Source: Bdellovibrio sp. 22V
GTDB taxonomy: Bacteria > Bdellovibrionota > Bdellovibrionia > Bdellovibrionales > Bdellovibrionaceae
DNA length: 64,000 nucleotides
Reading direction: 5' to 3'
NCBI RefSeq assembly: GCF_030169785.1
Contig: NZ_CP125854.1
Location: 2,790,001 to 2,854,000, forward strand
Below are positions 44,111-52,743 of this stretch, in pieces (positions within the stretch are counted from its first letter, which is position 1; every line of letters begins with the position of its first letter). The notes beneath the pieces were generated by a model. It did no database searches. It was given only the letters and a program-made list of their open reading frames with translations, and was not told where the DNA came from. The position numbers and the translations under genes were made by a program.

Positions 44111-44901
44111 TGAGCGGCTCCTTGGATCTGCGAAGTTTTAAGATTCCTTTGGGGAAATTAGCCCCTCAGGAATCTTTTCGCACGCGCCAAGGGGACGTTT
44201 TATCTTACCGTCTTTATCCCGCTTGGTCCGAAGATCTGATCATCCTCTATCACGGGGTGGGAAGTGACAGCCGTTACATGTGTGTCTTAGCCTCCGCTTT
44301 GGCGGCGGCGGGATTAGGCACTGTGGTGACGCCGGATTTTCGTGGGCATGGAATCTCTTTGCCTCTCTCTGATAAAATAAAACCCGCGCAGTTAGAAATC
44401 GATCTGGAAGAGCTGATCATTCACCTGCGTATGCAAAGAGCCGTCAGTCGCATCACTTTAGCGGGGCACTCTTTAGGGGGCGGTTTTGTTTTGCGGGTGG
44501 CTGTTTCGGATATTCGAACTCAGTTTGCAAACTTCGTGGCGTTAGCGCCGCATCTGCCATTGTCATTTCATTCTTTCCAAGAAGGTTTTGGCGGTTGGAT
44601 CTCGCTGACAGAAGAAGGCGGCTTTCGCGTGAATATGCCGGAAAATTTTCGCTCGGGCCAAGAAAAGCTTTCTTACAGTCCCGAGTTCCTGGCAGCCGTG
44701 CAGGCGCCTGAAGATCTTGTTGCTCGCTTGCAAAGCCTTCGTCCTGCGCTCAAAGTTCTGACGGGGACGGATGAAGAAGTGGCGCGCCCGGAAGTGCATC
44801 GTCAGATCTTCACCGAGGCCGGAGTTCCCGTTGAAATTCTTCCGGGCTTGAATCATCTCACTCTCGTCTCAAAACCAGATGCCGTGGTGTCTCGTTTTTA
44901 G
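44110..44901 (+). CDS. Alpha/beta hydrolase
   Basis: This 263-residue protein has the hydrolase fold. LYHGVGSDSR forms the oxyanion strand and GHSLGGG is the nucleophile elbow (Ser at the centre). An Asp in LTGTDEEVARPE and a His in GLNHLTLVS complete the triad. The substrate is unknown; lysophospholipase or esterase activity is typical. It is translationally coupled to the ABC-F gene (TAATG). Confidence 0.88.
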   Translation: MSGSLDLRSFKIPLGKLAPQESFRTRQGDVLSYRLYPAWSEDLIILYHGVGSDSRYMCVLASALAAAGLGTVVTPDFRGHGISLPLSDKIKPAQLEIDLEELIIHLRMQRAVSRITLAGHSLGGGFVLRVAVSDIRTQFANFVALAPHLPLSFHSFQEGFGGWISLTEEGGFRVNMPENFRSGQEKLSYSPEFLAAVQAPEDLVARLQSLRPALKVLTGTDEEVARPEVHRQIFTEAGVPVEILPGLNHLTLVSKPDAVVSRF

Positions 44902-45019
44902 TTGGATAGATTAAATCCTTTCGCCGTCGTCATAAACCTTGCATATTCCATCAAGAAACCGTCTGGTCCTGCCGAAGAGTTCTACAGAATAACCAAGATT
45001 GAACGTAGGTGGTAAGGTT

Positions 45020-45298
45020 ATGAATACAGAGCTCGGAGCTTTCGCGCTTCGACAGATCCTCGCGGGTACGGCCGTGATGGGTCCCATATTGATACTCGCA
45101 GGCCTTAGTTATTATCTCTTCAAACAAGATCGGAGAAGCGTCATTGTTTATCTCACGCTGGGTGTGGCGTTCTCGCTGATCGGCGGTGTGTGTCTTTATG
45201 TGGAGTTTAAGGGCGAAGAGGTGAAGGCTGTAGAAACCGCCGGGAAGCTCTTAGGAGAGCCTCCTCCTGTGTCGGCGGCCACGCCCGCGCAGAAATAA
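45020..45298 (+). CDS. Small membrane protein
   Basis: ATG 45020 is preceded by AGGTGG. The 92-residue product has two hydrophobic segments (ILAGTAVMGPILILAGLSYYL and VIVYLTLGVAFSLIGGVCLYV) and a Glu/Lys/Pro-rich tail. I recognise no domain. It ends 2 nt before the opposing potD gene. Confidence 0.65.
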   Translation: MNTELGAFALRQILAGTAVMGPILILAGLSYYLFKQDRRSVIVYLTLGVAFSLIGGVCLYVEFKGEEVKAVETAGKLLGEPPPVSAATPAQK

Positions 45299-45300
45299 AA

Positions 45301-46344
45301 CTATTTCGTTTTTACTTCCAGCCAGACGTCCTCGTAAAGTTTGTTGTTGTCGCCTAAGTCTTGGATGCGCTCAAGCTTTTGCAGCGTTTTTAACTCGGGA
45401 AAAAGAGCTTTGTTGTTTTGCAAGTCTTTGGGCAAAAGGGCTTGTGTGTTCTTAAGAACCGGCCCGCTCAAAGTTGTTTTCACTTTCGCCAGCTCCGCCT
45501 CTTCACTTAAAAGAAAATTGATAAGTTTATGAGCCGCCTCGATGTGTTTTGCGCCTTTGATAATGACAAGATTATCGATCGCCATCGTGCTGCCTTCTGC
45601 GGGAATCAAATATTCAATACGGCCGGGGGCTTTCGCAGCCGCCTGTAAAGCATCGGAAGAGTACGCTTGCGCCGCCACCACTTCCTTGTTGTTCAAAATG
45701 TCGATCGTGTCAGAAGCAAACATTTTGATGTTCTTTTTAGCCGCCAGCAAAGTCGCCTTGGCTTTTGCGAGTTCTTCTGGTTTCACGGTGTTAACGCTAT
45801 AACCGTGCATTTTAAGAGCCGCGCCTGTCGTTTCACGGACATCGTCAAGCAGCGCGAATTTGCCTTTAAGCTGCGGATTATCGAGAAGATCCTTCCAGCC
45901 CGTCACCGTCCCTTTAAAGACATCGCGGTTTACGGCGATTCCCGAAGTTGTCCAGGTATAAGGCATGGAAAACTGATTTTCGGGATCAAAGCTTTGTTTT
46001 AGGAAATCGGCGGAAACCAAATCACGGTTCGGAAGAAGCTCGGCCTTCAAAGGTTCCAGCAAACTCATCTTGCGCATGATATCGACCATGTAATCAGACG
46101 GAACGGCGACATCAATACCGGAAGCCCCCATCTGAACTTTAGCGAGAAGCTCTTCATTTGAGGAATAGTTTGAAATGTTGAGTTTGATTCCCGTTTGTTT
46201 CTCAAACTGAGCCTGTAATTCAGGAGACAAGTAGTTGCCCCAAATCGACAGATTTACTTCCTGAGCTGTCTCTGCCGTTTGTTTTTTCGTGCAGGCCGTG
46301 AGAAGCGCACAAAGAATCATTCCAGCGATCAATATTCTCGACAT
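45301..46344 (-). CDS. potD: Spermidine/putrescine-binding lipoprotein PotD
   Basis: PotD is the polyamine-binding protein of an ABC importer. This 347-residue lipoprotein has signal peptide and lipobox LLTAC, then NLSIWGNYLSPELQAQFE, KTGIKLNISNYSSNEEL, GIDVAVPSDYMVDIMRKM and AYSSDALQAA, all consistent with PotD/PotF. GAAGGA precedes the ATG by 8 nt. It is divergent from potABC with only 28 bp between the starts. Confidence 0.9.
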   Translation of the reverse strand: MSRILIAGMILCALLTACTKKQTAETAQEVNLSIWGNYLSPELQAQFEKQTGIKLNISNYSSNEELLAKVQMGASGIDVAVPSDYMVDIMRKMSLLEPLKAELLPNRDLVSADFLKQSFDPENQFSMPYTWTTSGIAVNRDVFKGTVTGWKDLLDNPQLKGKFALLDDVRETTGAALKMHGYSVNTVKPEELAKAKATLLAAKKNIKMFASDTIDILNNKEVVAAQAYSSDALQAAAKAPGRIEYLIPAEGSTMAIDNLVIIKGAKHIEAAHKLINFLLSEEAELAKVKTTLSGPVLKNTQALLPKDLQNNKALFPELKTLQKLERIQDLGDNNKLYEDVWLEVKTK

Positions 46345-46372
46345 TGTTTCAATTCCTTCTTATTGTTGAAGA

Positions 46373-47251
46373 ATGTTAGAGATTCTGAATATAGGCAAAA
46401 GTTTTTCCAGTCAAACAGCCTTGAAGGGAATCAACCTTTCGATCGGCGAGGGAGAGTTTTTCTCTTTACTCGGTCCCAGCGGCTGCGGGAAAACCACTCT
46501 GCTTAGAATCATTGCCGGTCTCGAAAAAGCCTGCGAGGGAAAAATTCTCTTTAATGGGCAACGCATCGACACACTTCCGGCGCAACAACGCCCCTTCAAC
46601 ATGGTTTTTCAGCGTTACGCTCTTTTTCCGCATATGACGGTCGGCGAGAACATCGCTTACGGTCTGAAGCTTAAAAAGCTTCATCGCGATCACATTGAAG
46701 CGAAGGTCGCCGAGGTCTTGGCTTTGGTCGACATGGCCGAGTTTCGCGATCGCAAGCCTGAAACTCTTTCCGGCGGGCAAAGTCAGCGAGTTGCCGTGGC
46801 GCGCGCGCTGGTGAATGAGCCCAAAGTGCTTTTGCTGGATGAGCCCCTGTCCGCGTTGGACCAGCGTATGCGCGAGCACATGCAAAAAGAATTGCGGGCT
46901 TTACAACGCAAACTTGGCTTAACGTTTATTTGTGTGACCCATGACCAGGAAGAAGCCCTGGCTCTTTCCGATCGTATTGGCATCATGAATCACGGTGTGT
47001 TGGAGCATGTGAGCTCTCCGCGCGAAATCTATGAAAACCCCGAAACTATTTTCGCCGCACAGTTTGTCGAGGCGACAACCTGTCTCAAAGGGGAGCTGGT
47101 GGAGATCAGTGAGGATCTTGCGACGATTCGCTTAGGGGACGGCAGTCTGATCAAAGGCAAATTCAATTTACCGCCGGAACAAGCGCGCATCGGTATGAGC
47201 CTCGAAGCCTATGTTCGTAAAGCTATGGTCTTTGGGGACCGCCCTCGATGA
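46373..47251 (+). CDS. potA: Polyamine ABC transporter ATPase PotA
   Basis: PotA powers the polyamine importer. This 292-residue ABC ATPase has Walker A GPSGCGKT (34-41), the LSGGQSQRVAVARAL signature, LLLDEPLSALDQRMR, and a THDQEEALALSDRI switch; the C-terminus has a short TOBE-like domain. The ribosome site is weak. It is followed by potB with an ATGA overlap. Confidence 0.92.
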   Translation: MLEILNIGKSFSSQTALKGINLSIGEGEFFSLLGPSGCGKTTLLRIIAGLEKACEGKILFNGQRIDTLPAQQRPFNMVFQRYALFPHMTVGENIAYGLKLKKLHRDHIEAKVAEVLALVDMAEFRDRKPETLSGGQSQRVAVARALVNEPKVLLLDEPLSALDQRMREHMQKELRALQRKLGLTFICVTHDQEEALALSDRIGIMNHGVLEHVSSPREIYENPETIFAAQFVEATTCLKGELVEISEDLATIRLGDGSLIKGKFNLPPEQARIGMSLEAYVRKAMVFGDRPR

Positions 47252-48072
47252 AGTTTAAAGATTATCTGCTGTTGCCAGCCTTGCTGTGGTTTTTAAGTTT
47301 TATTTTAGCGCCTGTTCTTATCGTTGCGGCAGTGAGCTTTGCTACCCGCGGAACTTATGGTGGTATCGAGTGGCTTTTTAGCTTTAAAAATTATGGGCGC
47401 GTTTTTTCCGAAGCCTATGCCGGAATTCTTTTTGAAAGTTTAAAGCTGTCATTGTTAACGACGATTCTTTGTTTGTTTCTCGGAGTTCTTGTTGCGTGGT
47501 CGATGGCGACGGCTCCGGCGCGGTGGCGTCCGTTTTATGTGATGGCTTTGGCTTTGCCATTTTTGACCAATCTGATTATTCGTATCTATGCGATTCGAGT
47601 TTTTGTCGGAGTCGAAGGCCCCTTACAGTCGGCGCTTTCGTGGAGCGGAATTGAGTTTGACCCTTATGCACTGACGCAAAACAAAGCTCTTGTTGTATAC
47701 GGAATGGTGACGACCTATTTGCCGTACATGGTTTTTCCTTTGTACGGAGCCTTCGAAAAATTCGACTATCAGCTTGTCGAAGCTGCACAGGATTTGGGGG
47801 CCGGTGCGTGGAAAATTCTATTCACCGTAATTTTGCCGAATTTGAAAAAAGCTTTGTGGAGCGGATCCTTGCTGGTGTTTATTCCGGCCCTTGGCGAATA
47901 CGTGATTCCGGATCTTCTTGGCGGCGCGAAGACCATGCTTTACGGAAACCTTATCACCGAACAGTTTTTAAAATCGCGGGACTGGCCTTTGGGGTCAGCT
48001 CTCTCGGTGGTGATGATGGTGATTTTACTGGCGATTGTTTTTGTCATGCAAAAGCGCGGGAGCAAAGCATGA
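47248..48072 (+). CDS. potB: Polyamine ABC transporter permease PotB
   Basis: This 274-residue permease has about six transmembrane helices and the EAA loop (EAAQDLGAGAWKILFTVILP), as in PotB. It forms the channel with PotC. It overlaps potA and potC by 4 nt each. Confidence 0.92.
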   Translation: MKFKDYLLLPALLWFLSFILAPVLIVAAVSFATRGTYGGIEWLFSFKNYGRVFSEAYAGILFESLKLSLLTTILCLFLGVLVAWSMATAPARWRPFYVMALALPFLTNLIIRIYAIRVFVGVEGPLQSALSWSGIEFDPYALTQNKALVVYGMVTTYLPYMVFPLYGAFEKFDYQLVEAAQDLGAGAWKILFTVILPNLKKALWSGSLLVFIPALGEYVIPDLLGGAKTMLYGNLITEQFLKSRDWPLGSALSVVMMVILLAIVFVMQKRGSKA

Positions 48073-48911
48073 AGCCCGTCGAAAGAAGTCGCCCGGCGGC
48101 CCCTTTGTTCGCGCGATGTGTGCATTGGATCCTTTTGTTTTTCCTTTATCTGCCGATCGCCGTGATGATTCTCGGTGCGCTGGTGGTGAAAGAAGCAGGC
48201 GGTACTTCTTTCAGTTTGCGGTGGTTTGCGGAAGTTCTCTCTGAGAGCGCGTGGATGCAAAGTCTTCTTAACAGCGTGCTGGTCGCGGGTGCCGCTAGTT
48301 TTTTGGCGACGCTTTTGGGGACGGCCGCGGCTATGGGGCTGCGTTCGAACGAAAAGACTTGGCGATATGCTGTGAGCGCCTTGTCTTTGACGTCGTTGGT
48401 TTTTCCGGAAATAGTTTTTGCTCTTTCGCTGCTGTCTTTGTTCTTTCTGATAAAAATGGAACTGAGTTTGTGGACGGTTATCATCGCGCATGTCAGTTTT
48501 TCTATTTCGTATGTGATGATGACAGTGGGAGCCCGCTTGACCGCTTTGGATGTTTCTTATGAAGATGCGGCTCGTGATTTGGGTGCGAGTTCTTGGCAGA
48601 TTCAGACGTCCATTCTTTTGCCGCTATTGAAACCTGCGATCTCGGCGGGATTTATTCTAAGCTTTTTACTTTCGTTCGACGATTTCTTAATCACGTACTT
48701 TGTTAACGGAGCCGGGCAGGATACGCTGCCGGTGAAGCTTTACACCGCAATGAAAATGGGGGTCAGCCCCAAGCTGAATGCTTTGTCGAGCTTGATGTTT
48801 TTAATGACTTTGTTGATCACTATTTTCTTCTTCCGTTCTTCCTCTTTCCGTGTTCTCTTTGAAGGAAGCCGGAGGAAAAATGGATCGAGTGCAGAAGAAA
48901 AAAATCTTTAG
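48069..48911 (+). CDS. potC: Polyamine ABC transporter permease PotC
   Basis: The true start is ATG 48069, overlapping the potB stop; a longer open frame begins inside potB but would not be translated. The 280-residue product has six transmembrane segments and the EAA loop EDAARDLGASSWQIQTSILLP. The last 32 nt overlap the next gene. Confidence 0.9.
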   Translation: MKPVERSRPAAPLFARCVHWILLFFLYLPIAVMILGALVVKEAGGTSFSLRWFAEVLSESAWMQSLLNSVLVAGAASFLATLLGTAAAMGLRSNEKTWRYAVSALSLTSLVFPEIVFALSLLSLFFLIKMELSLWTVIIAHVSFSISYVMMTVGARLTALDVSYEDAARDLGASSWQIQTSILLPLLKPAISAGFILSFLLSFDDFLITYFVNGAGQDTLPVKLYTAMKMGVSPKLNALSSLMFLMTLLITIFFFRSSSFRVLFEGSRRKNGSSAEEKNL

Positions 48912-50142
48912 TTGGGCTCTTTACGATTGGGCCAATAGCGCTTACTCCACAACAGTCATGGCCGGTTTTTTTCCCATCTTTTTTAAGATGTACTGGAGTC
49001 ACGGAACGGATTCCATCGTTACAACCGCGCGCTTAGGGACAGCGATTTCTGTTTCCAGTTTGTTTGTCGCGCTTTTGAGTCCCACTCTTGGCGTCATCGC
49101 CGATATGAACGGCTACAAAAAACTTTTCTGCATGATCTTCACATTGCTCGGTGTATTGTCGTGTGCCTGGATGGGCTTTATTCCGGCAGGGGACTGGTGG
49201 AGTGCCATCTGGGCCTACGGTCTTGCGATGATGGCTTTTAATGCCGCAAGCGTTTTCTATGATTCTCTTCTGCCTTATGTGGCGGAAGGCAAGATGATGG
49301 ATTACGCATCTTCCTTGGGTTATGCCATGGGTTACTTAGGTGGAGGCGTTCTTTTTCTTATCAATGTCTTGATGTACTTGTTTCCTGCAAGCTTCGGCAT
49401 CGCCGACGGGCCGGCCGCGATTAAAATTTCTTTTTTAACGGTGGCGGTATGGTGGCTGGTATTTTCTTTTCCTCTGGCGAAAAATGTTCCTGAGCCTGCC
49501 GCAGACGGCACTTCTAAAAATATTTTTCTGCTGACTCAACAAAGTTTTGCGACACTGAAGAAAACTCTGCGCGAGCTTTATCTTGAAAAAAATCTTCTTA
49601 TCTACATGATCTCTTACTGGCTTTACATCGACGGCGTGTACACGGTGATGACGATGGCCGTGGATTATGGCGTCTCTATTGGGCTTGAGTCGAAAGACCT
49701 CATTGCGGCGCTTTTGATCACGCAGTTTATTGGTTTTCCGTGTGCTTATTATTTTGGAACAGTGACAAAACGTTGGGGCGCACGCAAACCGATTTTGGTG
49801 TGCATCGCGATTTACGCGCTCACGGTGATTGCGGCGACGTGGATGTCCCAGGCGTGGCATTTCTATCTTTTAGCGACGATTATCGGGATGGTGCAAGGGG
49901 GCGTGCAGTCTTTGAGTCGTTCTCTTTTTGGCCGAATGAGCCCGAAAGAAAAAAGCGGAGAGTACTTTGGACTTTTCAATCTCGTGGGGCGTTTTGCGTC
50001 GATTTTGGGACCGCTCGTGGTCGCTGTCGGTGTGACGGTGACAGGGAATTCACGCTTGGGAATGATGGGGCTTTTGGTTTTATTTATCTCGGGCGGCGCG
50101 CTTTTGGCTTTGGTTAAAGAGCCCGCTCTTAAGACGGAATAA
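48880..50142 (+). CDS. UMF1/Atg22-type MFS carrier
   Basis: GGAGG precedes ATG 48880. The 420-residue membrane protein has about 12 helices and opens with FSWALYDWANSAYSTTVMAGFFP, a signature of the UMF1 family (vacuole effluxer Atg22-like). These are thought to move amino acids or other small metabolites. It overlaps potC by 32 nt, so it may be in the polyamine operon. Confidence 0.85.
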   Translation: MDRVQKKKIFSWALYDWANSAYSTTVMAGFFPIFFKMYWSHGTDSIVTTARLGTAISVSSLFVALLSPTLGVIADMNGYKKLFCMIFTLLGVLSCAWMGFIPAGDWWSAIWAYGLAMMAFNAASVFYDSLLPYVAEGKMMDYASSLGYAMGYLGGGVLFLINVLMYLFPASFGIADGPAAIKISFLTVAVWWLVFSFPLAKNVPEPAADGTSKNIFLLTQQSFATLKKTLRELYLEKNLLIYMISYWLYIDGVYTVMTMAVDYGVSIGLESKDLIAALLITQFIGFPCAYYFGTVTKRWGARKPILVCIAIYALTVIAATWMSQAWHFYLLATIIGMVQGGVQSLSRSLFGRMSPKEKSGEYFGLFNLVGRFASILGPLVVAVGVTVTGNSRLGMMGLLVLFISGGALLALVKEPALKTE

Positions 50143-50231
50143 TGAATCTTTTCTAAGATAAATCCAGCCTTAAGGGAAAGTCGGAAAGAAGTAGTGGACT
50201 TTGCCCAGGGAAAGAGACATAAACCCTCAAT

Positions 50232-50822
50232 ATGACTTACAATCCTCGCGATCATTATTTCAAAAAAGCTAAACAAGAAAACTTCGCGGCGCGCTCCGTT
50301 TTTAAGCTCGAAGAGATCGACAAGAAGTACAAATTGTTTAAGCCCGGCCAGACGATTTTGGATTTGGGTGCTTCCCCAGGTTCGTGGTCGCAATATGCCT
50401 CAAGAATGGCGGGCGAAAAAGGGCGTGTGTTAGGCGTGGATTTAAGCCCGGTCACAGTCAGTTTAAAAAACGCCGTTTTCATTCAAGCGGATTTGCGCGA
50501 TTTAAATTTGGAAGAGATTTTTAAAGAGCACGGATTCGAACCCCCTTTTGATCTTGTACTTTCAGACATGGCGCCGAAGACGACCGGCATTCGTTTGACA
50601 GACCAGGCGCGCTCTATGGAACTTTGTGAACTGGCTTTAGATGTCGCTCGTCGTTTTCTAAAAAAAGACGGCCACTTTGTTTGCAAACTTTTTCACAGTG
50701 ATGACTTCGGTAAACTTCGCGACGAAATCAAAAAGTCTTTTACAAAGTTTGAAGCTGTTCGTCCGGATTCAACTCGCAAAATTTCTAAAGAGATCTTTCT
50801 TATCGGTATCAAGAAAAAATGA
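50232..50822 (+). CDS. rlmE: 23S rRNA 2'-O-ribose methyltransferase RlmE
   Basis: RlmE (FtsJ/RrmJ) methylates U2552 of 23S rRNA. This 196-residue protein has the SAM motif LDLGASPGSWSQ (43-54) and the catalytic tetrad Lys25, Asp112 (SDMAP), Lys152 (CKLF) and Glu187. The start has no strong ribosome site. It overlaps the pseudouridine synthase by 4 nt, so the two rRNA-type modification genes are coupled. Confidence 0.92.
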   Translation: MTYNPRDHYFKKAKQENFAARSVFKLEEIDKKYKLFKPGQTILDLGASPGSWSQYASRMAGEKGRVLGVDLSPVTVSLKNAVFIQADLRDLNLEEIFKEHGFEPPFDLVLSDMAPKTTGIRLTDQARSMELCELALDVARRFLKKDGHFVCKLFHSDDFGKLRDEIKKSFTKFEAVRPDSTRKISKEIFLIGIKKK

Positions 50823-51502
50823 TTTCTATCGTTTTCGAAAATTCTCATTTCGTTGTTTGCGATAAAAAAAGCGGCGTGCTTTCCACACCCAGCCGCTTTG
50901 AAGACAACGATGCGAGAGAATGTCTTGGTACACAACTTCAAGAACAACTTAAAATACAAATCTATCCTGTACATCGTTTGGACTTCGAAGTTTCCGGCCT
51001 TGTGATGTATGCAAAGAATGCGGACGCTCATCGCAAAGCCAATTCCTGGTTTGAGAAAAAACAGGTGCAGAAAACTTATCGCGCGCTCACAACAGGACAG
51101 AGCTTTTCTCATATTCCAGCGAACGTTCCAAATCCTCGCTTAGCAATTGACTTGCATTTACAACAATCGTTCGAATGGAGATGCAAAATTTTGCGCGGAA
51201 AAAAACGCGCCTTTGAGAGTGCGCAAGGTAAGGACAGTCTGACACTGGCGAAGTATTTAGGTGTGAACTCCAAGGGATACCAAATATGGGATTTGCAGCC
51301 TGTGACAGGGCGTTCGCATCAGTTAAGATTCGATTTAAGCCGTCATGGCTTTCCTATTGTCGGCGATAAGCTTTACGGCTCATCCGAACGGAGTAGTGAC
51401 GAAAACAGCATCGCTCTTCGCGCTTATAAAATCGATTTTTCTCAAGCGCCAGGAGCCGCAGCTCTAGGGCTTCCCACGGTGATCGACGTAACAGCTCTTT
51501 GA
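50819..51502 (+). CDS. RluA-family pseudouridine synthase
   Basis: This 227-residue protein has the catalytic motif HRLDFEVSG (Asp55), the KTYRALTTG strand and VTGRSHQLRFDLSRHG, then FPIVGDKLYG. It lacks an S4 domain. RluA-type enzymes modify tRNA or rRNA uridines; the target cannot be deduced. It is coupled to rlmE. Confidence 0.9.
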   Translation: MISIVFENSHFVVCDKKSGVLSTPSRFEDNDARECLGTQLQEQLKIQIYPVHRLDFEVSGLVMYAKNADAHRKANSWFEKKQVQKTYRALTTGQSFSHIPANVPNPRLAIDLHLQQSFEWRCKILRGKKRAFESAQGKDSLTLAKYLGVNSKGYQIWDLQPVTGRSHQLRFDLSRHGFPIVGDKLYGSSERSSDENSIALRAYKIDFSQAPGAAALGLPTVIDVTAL

Positions 51503-51517
51503 CTTTGCGAACCGTCA

Positions 51518-51535
51518 TATATGAGTTCTCATATA
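51518..51535. promoter_or_regulatory. Candidate MarR operator (perfect palindrome)
   Basis: TATATGAG-TT-CTCATATA is a perfect 18-bp palindrome 36 bp upstream of the MarR-family start. Autoregulating MarR proteins bind such sites. No other use is evident. Confidence 0.6.
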
Positions 51536-51571
51536 AATTTGCAGTTGCTTGTTAAGATTGAATCGTACTAA

Positions 51572-52072
51572 ATGAGGTTTATGAACAAGTCCTCGTTTTC
51601 TGGTTATCGTTCTGAAGTGAATGAAGTTATGGACTACATTCGCCATATTTTTAAAGCTCTACGCGTGTCTTCAAGCCAATTCGAAAAACAAATCGGTTTA
51701 AGTGCTGCACAGATTTTTGTTTTAAAAAAATTAAAAGAAGAACCAGGTCTTTCCATCAATGATCTCTCGGCGAGAACTACGACTCATCAGAGCTCGGTTT
51801 CTGTTGTCGTCAAAAAATTGGAAGAGCAAGGCTTAGTTCTCCGCGCGATTTCCAAAGAGGACTCCCGTCGCGTGATCGTATCTTTGACGGAAGAAGGACT
51901 TAAAAAGCTCGGTGAAATTCCGCGCACGATTCAGGAAGAAATGATCGACTCTTTGCAGGGAATGTCTCCGGAAAAAACGGCGGCGCTGGCTATGCTGATG
52001 AAAGAGTTCGTGCACCAGGCGGGAATTATCGAGAATGCTTCCGCGCCCATGTTCGAAGAAGAAAAAGTCTAA
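51572..52072 (+). CDS. MarR-family transcriptional regulator
   Basis: This 166-residue winged-helix protein has the recognition region LSINDLSARTTTHQSSVSVVVKKLE, a wing with LRAISKEDSRRVIVSLTEEG, and flanking dimer helices. MarR proteins respond to small phenolics or oxidants. A perfect palindrome lies just upstream. ATG 51581 is an alternative start. It ends tail-to-tail with the HD gene with a 4-nt overlap. Confidence 0.9.
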   Translation: MRFMNKSSFSGYRSEVNEVMDYIRHIFKALRVSSSQFEKQIGLSAAQIFVLKKLKEEPGLSINDLSARTTTHQSSVSVVVKKLEEQGLVLRAISKEDSRRVIVSLTEEGLKKLGEIPRTIQEEMIDSLQGMSPEKTAALAMLMKEFVHQAGIIENASAPMFEEEKV

Positions 52073-52728
52073 ATCTCTCTTTTAATTTGATCCAAGTAAG
52101 TTTTGATGAAAGCGATGCGATGTTCGCCTTCCTGTCTTGCGGTCGGCGTGTTGAGATGATCGACCAGCTTAAAAAGCTTTTGAAAAAAGTGATCTAAACC
52201 GTAGTTCTTATCGTCAAGATTTCGAGATTCGGCCCAGGGATCCTCTTCGGCGTAAAAAGGTCGGCTCATTAAAGACGACGTGGCAAAACAGCGAGCGATA
52301 CCGATAGCACCAAGGCTGTCGAGGCGATCGGCGTCTTGGACGATCTTTGCCTCGAGTGTTTCCGCTTTGATCTCGGCGCTGTAGCTGTGCGCTTCAATAG
52401 CATGACGAATACGCTCGTAATAAGCCTCGGGATAGCCGACAGACTTCAGGTACTCAATGGCGGCTTCGGCTGAAAGTTGCGAAGCATAGGGGCGACGTGG
52501 ATCGTTTTTTGGAACGTTGATGTAATCATGAAAGAACGCCGCCGGCATCACGACGGCCCAGTCAGCATTTTCCGCCAGACACAAAGTCTTTGCCGTGTTC
52601 ACGACCCGCATGACGTGCAGATAATCGTGCGAGGGATCCGAATGAGGATACAGCACGCGAGCTTTATTGCTAAAAAGCTCAAACCATTTTTTATCCTCAA
52701 AAGTACTGACGGTTTTTTCTTGTTCCAT
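52069..52728 (-). CDS. HD-domain phosphohydrolase
   Basis: This 219-residue soluble protein has the HD signature: SHDYLHVMRVVNTA, FFHDYINVP and DADRLDSLGAIGIAR. It belongs to the YedJ-like group of metal-dependent phosphohydrolases. The substrate is unknown; nucleotides are common. It lies last in the long minus-strand run. Confidence 0.9.
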   Translation of the reverse strand: MEQEKTVSTFEDKKWFELFSNKARVLYPHSDPSHDYLHVMRVVNTAKTLCLAENADWAVVMPAAFFHDYINVPKNDPRRPYASQLSAEAAIEYLKSVGYPEAYYERIRHAIEAHSYSAEIKAETLEAKIVQDADRLDSLGAIGIARCFATSSLMSRPFYAEEDPWAESRNLDDKNYGLDHFFQKLFKLVDHLNTPTARQEGEHRIAFIKTYLDQIKREI

Positions 52729-52743
52729 GTTGGTTATTTTAAG

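Noticed and set aside
47808-48068. Open frame extending potC upstream inside potB
   Set aside because: It is in a different frame of potB; ATG 48069 overlaps the potB stop and starts a normal PotC.
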